A stretch of DNA of 64,000 bases from contig NC_133932.1 of NCBI RefSeq assembly GCF_031877795.1, forward strand, positions 78,543,937 to 78,607,936, read 5' to 3'. Of the stretch, positions 12,609 through 22,900 are shown one piece after another (within the stretch, counting starts at the first letter, position 1; every line of letters starts with the position of its first letter). This DNA comes from Strix aluco. Taxonomy: Eukaryota > Chordata > Aves > Strigiformes > Strigidae. The notes beneath the pieces are model-generated. The model did no database searches. It had not been told where the DNA came from and saw nothing but the letters and a program-made list of their open reading frames with translations. The translations under genes and the position numbers were made by a program.

Positions 12609-15600
12609 GCCCAGCCCCTCCACCTCTGCCTCTGGCGCTAAGAATACTTTCAGAAACCTAAAAATAATTCAAACCGCCTTTTGCACTCCTGCCCTCCAGG
12701 GTGTAGCGCTCCTGCCTGGCTGCAGCAGAGCTGCTGCCCATTTACACCACCACAAGTCAAGTCACTATCAATCCCTTGGACTTCGGTCTTCCAAGTAACA
12801 CGTGTGTTACACCAAAGGCTTTCAGATGACTTTTTAACTGAAAACATCCAGGATGTTGGGGTTTTTAACAAATCATCATAGCTATTGCCCAGCAGCTGGT
12901 AAGACTAAAGTTAATTAACGTTGCCAGGAAAGAGAAATATGTCTGCGATGAACTAGTCTTGTTACGCCCATATTCAAGATTTCCCCTCCTTTCTTTGAAG
13001 AGCATTTCATCAACTTAAAAAACCTCATAAAACCAAACAACCCCCCCCACCCAACAGATTGAGCAAATGAAAGATATTCACACTAACTAACCCTGCTCTC
13101 CAGTTCACCCCCTGAAAATCCCACTGACAATATCAAGAGTGGGGAATCAAACCTCTTTACTACCGAGTCCACAGCAGATAAAGCGGCAATTGTGGTTATA
13201 CAGTATTGGAAGTGTAGCTACAACATAGCGTGACAGCTTGTTAGTGTTGAAAATATATAAGCTCTTTGTAATTGTGCCTTTGGAATGCCATCTGTCTTGA
13301 ATTAACATCCACCTGGGATCATGTTTCGATGACCAATATGGACAGATTACTGGAACTTTAAAACCTCGCTTTCTTTGTAATTGACATTTAAACTGTTTGA
13401 AGTTTCTCATTAAGTCCTTTTTTACAAATTAGGTGCAGATGTATATAGCTAAATGTACAGTACTAAGGGAAATTAGGTCACCTGAAAGCTCAATAGTAAA
13501 ATGTATCGACTGTTTAAGTGCAATGAGTACATTAAAATTTAGAGATCAACTTTATGCCCCAAATTCTTCAAAGTTTCATCATTTCCCTTTCATCGCTGCG
13601 GAGCCCCTGATGCCAACCATTTTTAATTAAAATGGCAGAGAAGAAAGTGGGTTTGGCTGCTCAGCCTGTGACAACTGGTCAACCCTGGCCCACAAAGGGC
13701 TGGAGAAGGGAAGGCGGCAGCCACAGCGATGCCCGTTTCACAGGGACAGGCAAATCCTATTTATGCAGATGATGTTAGGAGATTTAAAGGGCACAGGGAG
13801 ACTTGAGAGGTAAATATAGCACTGACAAGAAAATAAGGGAAGAATTACTAAGGGGACTTGTTCAACACCCGGGGCTCAGTAACCACGCAGCTGACCTCCA
13901 GACCCACTTGCAGTTGAAGCTCTGCAGACCTGCTGTGCTCCACGGCCTCACGGGGTGGGAGAGGGAAGCATGAAAAGGGCAGTGACTGGAGAAACACCTC
14001 CATGCACATCCTGGCTGACAAAACAAGGGCGAATCGAGTATTTCCCCTTTCCAAATGAAAAGGCTCAGAGCTCAGGGAGGCACGAGAAAGGGGTCCAGCA
14101 GACACCACCACCGGAAGCCCACCCGATGTGCAGAGGACAGGAGCAAATAGCACACTAGGGGTCATCAGCAGAAACCCTACAAAGCTCTTAGCATCAAGGG
14201 GCTTTTAACTGCCAGAATGACTCTTAAGAGAAGAGACCTCAAGTACAGCAGCCCTATCTCCCCAAAAGGCATGAAAACCCCAGAGACCCCACTCATCCAG
14301 CCTTTATGAGCAGCCAAGAAAGACTGCACAAGCATCTGAAGGCTCAACGCTGAAAGGCACCAAGCACCCCCCTGAAGGAACAAGAGCCCTCCTTCCCCAT
14401 GTAAGGCCATGGAGCAGGGGTGGCATTGGGCCTCAAGACGGGGTCCCGCAGTTGGCGGCATTTAAACTCAACATGATCAAGCAGGTTTGGTGAAAGGTCC
14501 ATTAACCCCCTCTACCAGAGAAGGGTCTCCCAGGATAAATTAGGGCACCGCCTACATAAAATGCACAACTGCAAATCCTGGCACCACAGCTAGTCGGTTC
14601 TTGAAATGACGCCAGGAGGTGTACCCTGGCTCCCTGCTCATAGCATGGAGGTGCGATGGAAGAAGCGCTCTTCTTAAAAGCTGCTAAAAAAGTCAAATAC
14701 ACTATTAACTAGATCTCTTTTGTCTGCTTAGACTACATTATCTTCTCTTAAGCAGACTGTCTTCAGTACAGCTACTTATTACAATGATTTAAAAAAGTTT
14801 TTCTGCTCACATCCCCTTATAACCCTACTCTGGTAAGCTACTAAAACTAGTTTTGCAAAAGAAGTGTAAACTTTCAGCTGGATACATTTCTGCTGCTTCT
14901 GATAAACAGCCAAGCAACTTTGCTGTGAAATTGGCCATGCATCTGTTTGCAAGGTGAACTGCAGGTCTCAACCAGTATCAGAACAGGATGGCAGAGGATT
15001 CTGGTTTCCTTATCCATGGGCTCTTTCCCTATGCTCATACACATCTTCAGTTCAAGGAGGAATCTGGAGAAAAATTACACGTATTTTTAAAAGAAAGAAA
15101 AATTAAATCAGCCATATTTAAGCAAACTGCAACACCACCTGTCAGAGAACAAAACCTGACCAGTATAATACAGCTAGGTAACAATGTTTTCCGGGAAGGG
15201 ACAGCCCAATTCATGTGCAAAGCTGAAGGAGACAGAGGAGTAACTCATTTGCTACTTGTACCAAACAAGAAAGACTTCTAAGGAAAATGTACTTGTATCC
15301 AGTTCTGTTTTGCTCACATGTTTTATGAATACCAGCTTTCATTTGGCTAACAGGTCGGTGAAGACAAGTACAAGACCAGGCAGGACTGCCCAGAACCACA
15401 TTAGCTTTAAGCAGACTAGTTGGGGTGCCAGCGGTGATTAGCTGGACACGTTCAGCTTTGCACCCTGCTTCTCATTAGCATTAATTAGCTGGCATCATAC
15501 CTCTGCTGCTGCCAGGATGAGAACTGGCTTAGGCAGTAGTTTCACAGTCCTTAATGCCGAGTATGGAGTTGCCAGAATGCACAACAGGGAGCTTATGTCA

Positions 15601-18600
15601 GCCCCATGTCTTTCTGCCAAGGGCAGAGGAGAGCGGAGACCTGGTTGAGCAGAAAGCTGGAGCAGCATGGACAGGTAAATACCTCCTTTGGCATAAGACC
15701 TCGCAATGTAACTTTAGCCTGCCAAAAATGTTTGAGTGAATCTGAAACACCAGAGCTAAGGCTCAGCTGCGTAACATGTTTCACCTGGCCTAGCAGTGAT
15801 GGCTGACGGTGACGGCCCCATCCTGCACGTTCCCTCGTGCGCGGCCCGGTGAGAGCGGCTGCAAGGTAAACTGAGGCTCCATAAGGTCCATCCCCAGAGA
15901 GAGGATCACAATTCCGGGGACTCGATTAGCAGTGTTCAGGGTGTCCATCCCCTCCCCAGTGTGTGCTGCTATGAGGTTCTCACCTCACCAGCAACATGAC
16001 ATTAGTTTATGTGAACCAAAGTGACCTTGTAGAAAAGCAGATTCTGCAGATATGGCTCAACAGTTCTGCCAGATAAAGTGTTTTTATCACTAGAAAGTCA
16101 CACTTCCAAATAAATTTCACCCCGAGGCCATAATCTCGAAAGACACACTTAAAAATGTGTAGAACATAACATGAGTGATTTTTTTTGGATAGAGGTTCAG
16201 GAAAGAAATCCCTCACAGACTTAACACTTTATTGATATTCTTGGTTATAGCTCTACACACGCCGAGTAGCTACTGGTAAGGACCACAAGTCATGTCTTTC
16301 CATTTAAACGCTGCGACAAAGAATAAAAGTATTTCACAACTAACAAAGGGGAACCCTGCTAGAACAATTTCAGCTCCCATTGCATTAGCACCCTCCAGTG
16401 TCCAATCCATGAAAAACAACATCACTAATTTGACAAGTAGACACAAACTTGCAGTGTGAAACACAGGACAGAGCAGCGGTGGATTCCTGGGTGGGAAGAT
16501 GACAATCGGAGATGAGAGAAGAAACTCTCAATGCTAGAAATTTCTGATTACATAGGCGCAGTCCCTGAACTAGATCTGACAGGGGGTTATCACTCTTCTC
16601 AGGCTCCTTTGTTCCTAGCAGGCATGCTGGTGTCTGCACCTTTGGCGCGACACGCTCTACGTGCCCACATGGTATAGTCAGTGGAGCTGCAGCGCTCCAC
16701 TGAGATGTGAGCTTAATGATGCTGCTTTTGATTGATTTAGCATGGGCATGTGGGTATAGATCTGCTTGGAATATGCCATGTAAATGAATACACATAGAAA
16801 AACCTCTTGTACACCAGTGAAGCAGATGTGCACTTGGGTAGCTGAGAGCAAACAGGTGATTGTGCTTACATGTGCAATGCTCTTCTCTTATAGCATAATC
16901 ATCAAGCAAAGAGAAAACCCTTCACAAAGATCTGTCAGCAAGAAAGTTTTCATAGTCAATGCTTTACTGCAACCTTGTCTTTAAAACACATTTAAAGTTC
17001 TTGACAACAACAACAGAAAGAACAGCTACATTTGTTATTAAAAACAGCTGGAAGGAGGGTTTTTTCATTTTTTCCAACAATACAAAAATCTTTTGCAGGC
17101 AGGGAAAGTCCAAAAGATTCTGGAACATTGCAAGCTTGCAAAATCAGCTCTGGGTACCGTAGGTTTTGCCTGCCTGCTAATAACACAAATGCTCTGTCCG
17201 CATTCTCATGGCAGCACTGCACAGTGTCTTTGCAGGGGCAGCAACATCTGTGTGAAGACAGAATGCCAGCAGCTGGAAAGGCAGCCGCACCACACTGGAG
17301 GTACCTCCTGTAATTAGTGTCCCAGCCTGACGGCACGGCAACAAGTGCTGCAGGACCCAGGCACCAGGATCCAGACCCACCGGCACCTGCCAACTCCTGC
17401 TAAAGACCAGGGAGCTGCTAATTAAATTCAACCAACATGTTCACCAATTGCCGACGTTTGAAGTCGTCCCTGTATTTTCCCTCTCCACAGCACACAGCTA
17501 CATGGATGCCCAACTCAAAGGTGAGCAAGGACTCCTCATGCCTCATACTGTTCTGGTCTCTGACTGCTTGGATGCCACCAATTCTGTGGTGTCCACCTGC
17601 ATGGTGGCCTCTCGGGCTCCACAGCAGCATTGATGACAAGGGGTAAGCGGTTCCCACCACAGGGAGGCCATCACATCTCCTGGGAGTCAAGCGAGGGGGC
17701 TGTGGTGCTCAGCAGCCACATCCCACCCCTGGCAGCACCAGCCAAGGAAGCCCTTTCTGATCATGGGTGGAATAGAGCAGCCTCACTGTGGGCATGTGGT
17801 CAGCTGCCTCCCCCAGCCCTGAACAGGTGCTATGCACATATAGATGTGATCACCTGATTGCCCTCACACTGTAGACTCCTCCCCACAGGATAAATATGCA
17901 AAATTCCTCATAACCAGAAATAGAAAGGCATAGCATTTACGATTCTGCACCAATATGGGGTGGGAGAGGGGGGAAAAAAAAAAAAAAAAAAAAGGCACGT
18001 ACATGCATGCATCTTCTCCAGAAACAGGCTGTAAAAGTAACCTGAAGGAGGTAGGCTGGAAAAATGACCCTGGATGCTACGTACAACAGTATTACTGTGG
18101 TCAAGAAAGAATGACATGGATTTTATGGGCTCTTCGCACTGCTTCTAGCACAGCACAAAGCAGTCCAGCTGTCCCTGAGGTTCCCCAAGAATACCAGCAT
18201 CAATATTTTGTGTTCACAGTAACATCTGTGTTGCAGTTATTACAGACTGCATACTCCCTTGTCAGTCAACTGTATTTACAGTATCATGATCTCAGGAGAG
18301 ACCGCAAGAGTTTAAAGCTCTAAATATTAAAATGAATTAACACTTGATTGCCTGCCTAATACCAGTACTAAAAAATCTGCTCTCCCTCTAGAAGCGCTGT
18401 TGTAAACCTGCCTTAAACCAGCACAGACCCAACAATCAGTTGCTGTGGCAGAAGCAATGCTGTGTCCGCAGGTAATACGCAGGCACACACCTGCAGGCAG
18501 AGAGCTGGGCATCAAACCCACGCAGGTCTCCAGGAGAGAAGTGCGGTGAGTGGAGCTCATCTTACACAGCATATGTCACTCAAAGCACGATTCAGCAAAC

Positions 18601-18999
18601 TGGTCTACGCAGGGATCGAGTATTTACAGTGGAGCTTTTCTTAGCATCCTGCCCAAAGGCCATGCCTGGACAGCTATTTGGCTGCCTGTGGGAAAGCGCC
18701 TGGTGATCTTGGTCCCTTTACAAGTGGACATACGTTGCCTACACAATCCGCCCTTGTCCAGCCACTGCTGCGGCAGGGGGACAGGGTCACACCGCCCCCC
18801 CGGACTCCCAAGGGCCTCCCCAAGCCCAGCAGGAGGGACACCATCGGGGCTGCTGACAGCTCCGCTTCTGCCCACATCACAGCTCAGCTCCACCTGGGGT
18901 GGTTTATCAGTGGAGGAGGCAACACGGTGTCCTCTCAAGAGGAAAGCCCAGGGTGCGGACCCGGCCCCTCTTGCTCCCCAGTGCTTCCCCCTGGAAGGG
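12609..18999. other. Presumed CLYBL intron 1, right part; no gene recognised
   Basis: This is non-coding sequence between the CR1 fragment and the CpG island. GC content rises in patches around 13.7-14.6 kb and 17.2-18.0 kb. Open frames of up to 174 codons (16,385-16,909, minus) lack recognisable motifs or splice context. It includes an A20 run at 17,974-17,993 and a short palindrome at 16,678-16,703. Confidence 0.6.
17974..17993 (+). repeat. A20 homopolymer tract
   Basis: Twenty A residues follow a purine run (GGGAGAGGGGGG-type). It has no retroposon-like body upstream and no target-site duplication that I could see, so it is read as simple sequence. Confidence 0.9.
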
Positions 19000-19668
19000 G
19001 ATGGGGCACCGCGGCCGAGAGCAGCCCGCTAGGCTGCAGGCTCAGCTCACCGCCCGGGTGGGAGCGGTACCACAGCGGGCAGGCGGGCAACGGCAATTTC
19101 GTGGTCATTGGAAGAAACTAATTTCTGTTTCCACGCTCCTTGTGCCCGAGCGTGGTGTGTCACCGGCGCCCCTCTCGTGGAGGCACCGAGCGGAGGCCGG
19201 CGGCTGTCCGAGGGCGGAAAGGAAAGGCCAGGGCTCGCCCGTGAGAGGTTCCCCCGGCTGCCGCCCGGAGAAGCCGGGCGAGGGGGCGACAGAGCCCGGG
19301 AACCGCGGTTTCTGCCCCGCCGGAGCACGGCGGAGGCGCCCCGGCCCTGCCCGGCCCCCGCAGGCAGCCCGGGGCTCGCCGCCCGCCGGGCCCACGCCAG
19401 CTCCCCCACGACGCGGCGGCCTGCTGCCAGCCGCTCCGGCTGCGGGGGTCCCCGCCGCCCGCCACGCCCCCAGCCCAGCCCAGTCCGCCGCCGGAGACCC
19501 GCCGCTCGGGCCCGGCCGCCCCCCTCCCGCCGGCCCGGGCGCCACGGCCTCGGGGCGGGGGGTGGCGGGGACATTCCCCGAGCGCGGCTTCCAGCGGGGA
19601 GGGGGAGCAGCGGCGGCGCCGGGGGTCCGTTGGTCCCGCCCCCCGTGCGCGGCGCTCGCGTCACTCAC

Positions 19669-19733
19669 AGTCTCCGCCTCCCCAGGCGCAGCCCAGCCCG
19701 CGAAAAGACCCGTGCCGCTGCCGCCGCCGCCAT
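19669..19733 (-). CDS. CLYBL: Probable CLYBL exon 1, start codon and mitochondrial presequence
   Basis: An ATG in strong context (A at -3, G at +4) opens MAAAAAARVFSRAGLRLGRR then R, followed by two bases and a perfect GTGAGT donor at 19,663-19,668. The Ala/Arg-rich, acid-free peptide has the character of a mitochondrial targeting sequence. A second in-frame ATG directly upstream (19,734-19,736) has weaker context. Known: CLYBL is the mitochondrial citramalyl-CoA lyase, which breaks down the itaconate-derived product and protects vitamin B12 metabolism. It lies just downstream of TM9SF2 in the same orientation in human, and its recalled human N-terminus is likewise Ala/Arg/Leu-rich. Seen here: the same order and orientation. 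Not seen: any catalytic exon. Identity is therefore inferred from synteny and presequence character. Confidence 0.6.
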
Positions 19734-19766
19734 CATCACCGCCTCGGCCCCGCCCCCCCGCGGCCC

Positions 19767-19771
19767 ATTGG
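19767..19771 (-). promoter_or_regulatory. CCAAT box (NF-Y type), proximal
   Basis: The minus strand reads CCAGCCAATGGG, a near-ideal NF-Y site, 34 bases upstream of the preferred ATG. If the start of transcription is between the two CCAAT boxes and the ATG, the 5' UTR is very short. Confidence 0.5.
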
Positions 19772-19821
19772 CTGGGACGGCGGCGTTCCCCGCTGCCGCG
19801 CCCTTCCTCCCCGCGGTGATG

Positions 19822-19826
19822 ATTGG
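19822..19826 (-). promoter_or_regulatory. CCAAT box (NF-Y type), distal
   Basis: The minus strand reads CCGACCAATCATC, about 90 bases upstream of the preferred ATG. This suits the usual -60 to -100 position relative to a start site near 19,745. It has the same orientation as the proximal box. Confidence 0.5.
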
Positions 19827-19864
19827 TCGGGAGGGGGAGGAGGCGTGCCCTGTGCCACGCCCCC

Positions 19865-19870
19865 CACGTG
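19865..19870. promoter_or_regulatory. CACGTG E-box
   Basis: A palindromic CACGTG sits in the island, about 130 bases upstream of the preferred ATG. Such sites bind USF, MYC/MAX or TFE-family bHLH-ZIP factors. Occupancy is not knowable from sequence. Confidence 0.4.
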
Positions 19871-19896
19871 CCCGAGGTGGCCGGGCGCCGCGGGAC

Positions 19897-19960
19897 GGGG
19901 CGGGGCAGGACCCTCCCGTCGTCACGGCAGCGGGGCGTGGCGCGCGGCGCGGGGCGGGGC
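19897..19960. promoter_or_regulatory. GC boxes (Sp/KLF type)
   Basis: GGGGCGGGGC occurs at 19,897-19,906 and again at 19,951-19,960. A CCCCGCCCCC stretch near 19,748-19,757 is a further match on the other strand. These fit a TATA-less CpG-island promoter. Confidence 0.5.
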
Positions 19961-22900
19961 GTGGGGCCCGGGCGCTCCCGGCGGCAGCGCGAGGCCTGCG
20001 TGGCCAGCGGGGACACGCGCCCCGTGGGGGGGACGCGCCCGCGGCTCCGGGGGTCGGGTCCCTTCTCCCCTCTCGGCGCTGCTCCGGGGCAGGCCGCTGC
20101 CCTCGGGGAGGGCGCAGCTCCCCCGCCAGCCAGCCCGCCCCCTCCGAGGCGGCAGGCCTGGGCGGGAGGTGGGCTGGCACCTGCCTCAGCTTGCCCGAAA
20201 CCCGTCAGGGATGGCGGGTGCGAGGGGGTCACCTGCCCCTCGGCCAGAATCACACCCGCCGGTGGCGCCTGTCGCTCTTCCCCAGCAGCGGTGGCTGTAC
20301 CGGTACAGCCACTGCGGTAGTGCAGCTTCAGCCAGCCGGGTGCGGGGGTACGGCTGGGTACACGCGCTGGCACAGCAAAACTTAACGCAGTTGGGGTGTT
20401 CTCGTGGCGAGGCTGCTGGAGTCAGCAAGCACTTGGGGAATGGCTGGCTGAACTGCTGCAGGAGAGGCTTTCGGCACAGGTGCCTCCAGCTTCAGGGGTC
20501 AGTTCTGGCTGGGGTGCTTCTGCCCTGCACATCTCAGCGTGGAAATAACTGCTGTGAGTGGAAGGGGTTAATTCTTGCAGAGAATAAAGAGTCGAGACCA
20601 AAGGTAACCTACGAAGTAGCACGGGTGGGGGCAAGAAGGAAACAAAATTGAGAAGCGTCGGGTCCTGAGAATGGAGCAGGGATTCTGTTGATCTCTTTTC
20701 CACCAGTCCAAAGCTAGACTGAGAACAGATTTTCTCCTTGCCACGCTGCTCCTATGTGCTGGAGTGGCCACAAAGCATAATCCCAGCAAGCTCCTTCAAT
20801 AGTGTGGATATTTCAGCCAGGTTTCCTAAGGAGAGGGGCTTGGGTCGTGCCACCTGTCGCGTTGTCTCCCGTGCCTACCCTCCCACAACTGCTGAATGCA
20901 CTGCCCATTTTGGACCAAGTCTGGCCACGAGAGAGAGATCCCCAAGACACTCAGTTTCAAGAGCTTTTATAAAAGCACGAGAAGGATAATGAAACAACAC
21001 CCCAAACCAGTGCTCCCACTCCTCAGAATGCCTGGGCTCACATCTGTGTAGGTCAAGCTCAAGTCCTCGTAGAAGAGCTTTTTTATTTTCTAGTGTCATT
21101 GAGTTTTGTCGTATAACTTTGTTCTTTCCCCTGACACACAGTTTTCTTTGTCAGTGTAGAAATTTTCTGGTATGGCTTAGCATCACTTTACTGGGGAATT
21201 GGTGTCAGCAAGTGTGAGTTTCCCCTCCTAGCAAAATGAAATATGCTGTTTTGAAGAGCTGTACTGAAGCATGAAAGTGACCTGCGCTCAACTTCCCTTT
21301 CCTCTGTAATCTTGTGTGGGTGATACCACTTGAATCTGACACGACGTGATAACAAAGAAACATTTCCTGGTATCACCAGTAGCATGACAGCATTAACCCT
21401 TCTGAGCGTAGGTCCAGTGAACTGTGTGTGGCAGAGACTCCTCCTGCCTCCCTCCCTTTGCCTTCTCCTGCCAATCTTATCTCCTTGGGGAACTCTTTGA
21501 TCTCTGAGGGATGATATGGCACGAGGTGGTGGAGGAGAGCCTGGGACTTGTCTCCTGCCCCTCTCTTACCTCTGTAGGGACAGGGGATTTCCTTCCTGGC
21601 ACCTCTTGTCTTTTCCCTTTCCAACTCCAAGACTCCCAGGTGCACAAAATGCTCTCTTTCCCTACTTTGATGATGAGGCTGGCCAGTAGTGGGGAAAAAA
21701 GGAGATATGTGGCCCCTGACAGACCCTGTTGGCCGTTGTCTCTCTATGGCTCCCCATGCCAGTCTGGAGAGGATGAGAGCAGGGGTACAGCCAGCCAGGG
21801 GCAGAACCCTCAAAATGTGGATCTCCCTTGCAGCAACGGCATTTAGTGCTGCAACGTCAGGTGGAGGCAGGACACCACTGTCACCGCTGTGTGCAGAGCA
21901 GCTTTCAGATTTTGTCAGAAGTCCAAACACCCTTTATTCAGCACTAGTGGCTGAGCATAGGTTTTGTGTAAACTGCTGTCAGAAAGCCTGGGGTAGCCTG
22001 GCCTGCTCATTTCCAAATAACATATGCCCCTTCAGCTTCTAAATGGTCATAGGAACACAGGGATGTCAATTAAAGCTCATTACTGCCTTTTCCCTCTGTA
22101 TTCTGGGAAAAATATTGTTCATCTGTCTTGCCCTTTTTAAAATAGAAGCCTTTTAAAGATGCAGTGTTTTCCATTAATTGGGTTAAGCCAATGTAACATT
22201 TCGAGGATGCTCAGAATGTATTTATGACTCCTCAAGAGTTAGGCTCCCAGATGCTTATGAGGGTGTAAGTCTTATAGCAGCAGTATCTTTGGGGCTAAGA
22301 CCCTTGGAGCTGCATGTACATGAAGAATATGTGGAGAAAAGGGTCACTGAGCTCCACTGGGGCTGGCATTATGTTACTTTTGTCAGTGCTATTGCTTTTT
22401 ATGTCTCCTTGCAAAACCTTATCTGCACAAGTGCTTCAGCTGAACATGTGATAACTACACACAGATATTAATTGGAGAGAGCCATCCTACAACTTCTCAG
22501 ATAGAAAAAAAATTATGAAGATTGAATGACTCATAGACTGCACTGTTGAAAATCATACTAGTAAAATAGTCTAAAAAAAGATAACTGCCTACAGTCTTCC
22601 TTCTCTTATTTCCATAAGGCATCACAGCAACCACAGTGCTACAACGTATGTTTCATGTACAATATTTTTTCCAATTGTATTTCAAACACCTTTTTTGTAA
22701 TGTTGGTCTAGTATCTTTTGAGATGTTGAAAGCATAACGTTGCTATGAAAGAGAAAACCAAATATTCTGGAAGAATATATGGTTCTCATTGTTCTACACT
22801 CATTTTCTAATTCTTTAATGATCTCTTAATTGTATGATTAGTGACTAAAGCAGGTATTTTTGCACAAGAAAGAGAAAAAGAAGCAGTGCAGAACAGAAGT

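Larger units (their letters stand above)
19000..20340. promoter_or_regulatory. CLYBL: CpG island with promoter
   Basis: GC content and CpG frequency rise sharply compared with both flanks; CpG dinucleotides are dense throughout. Long open frames appear in all six frames here (up to 425 codons), which is the usual artefact of few stop codons in GC-rich DNA. Because a minus-strand start exon sits inside it, the island is read as the promoter of the gene transcribed leftward. Divergent transcription to the right is possible but unsupported. Confidence 0.9.

Noticed and set aside
16385-16909. 174-codon minus-strand open frame in the presumed CLYBL intron
   Set aside because: It does not resemble CLYBL or any family I know; it is rich in His, Cys and Ser in no pattern, consistent with chance.
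17974-17993. A20 tract as a poly(A) tail of a retrocopy
   Set aside because: No recognisable gene or element body ends at it and no flanking direct repeats were seen.
19108-20385. Long open frames (up to 425 codons) on both strands of the CpG island
   Set aside because: They occur in several frames at once, are Pro/Arg/Gly/Ala-rich and lack domain motifs. This is what stop-poor GC-rich DNA gives by chance.
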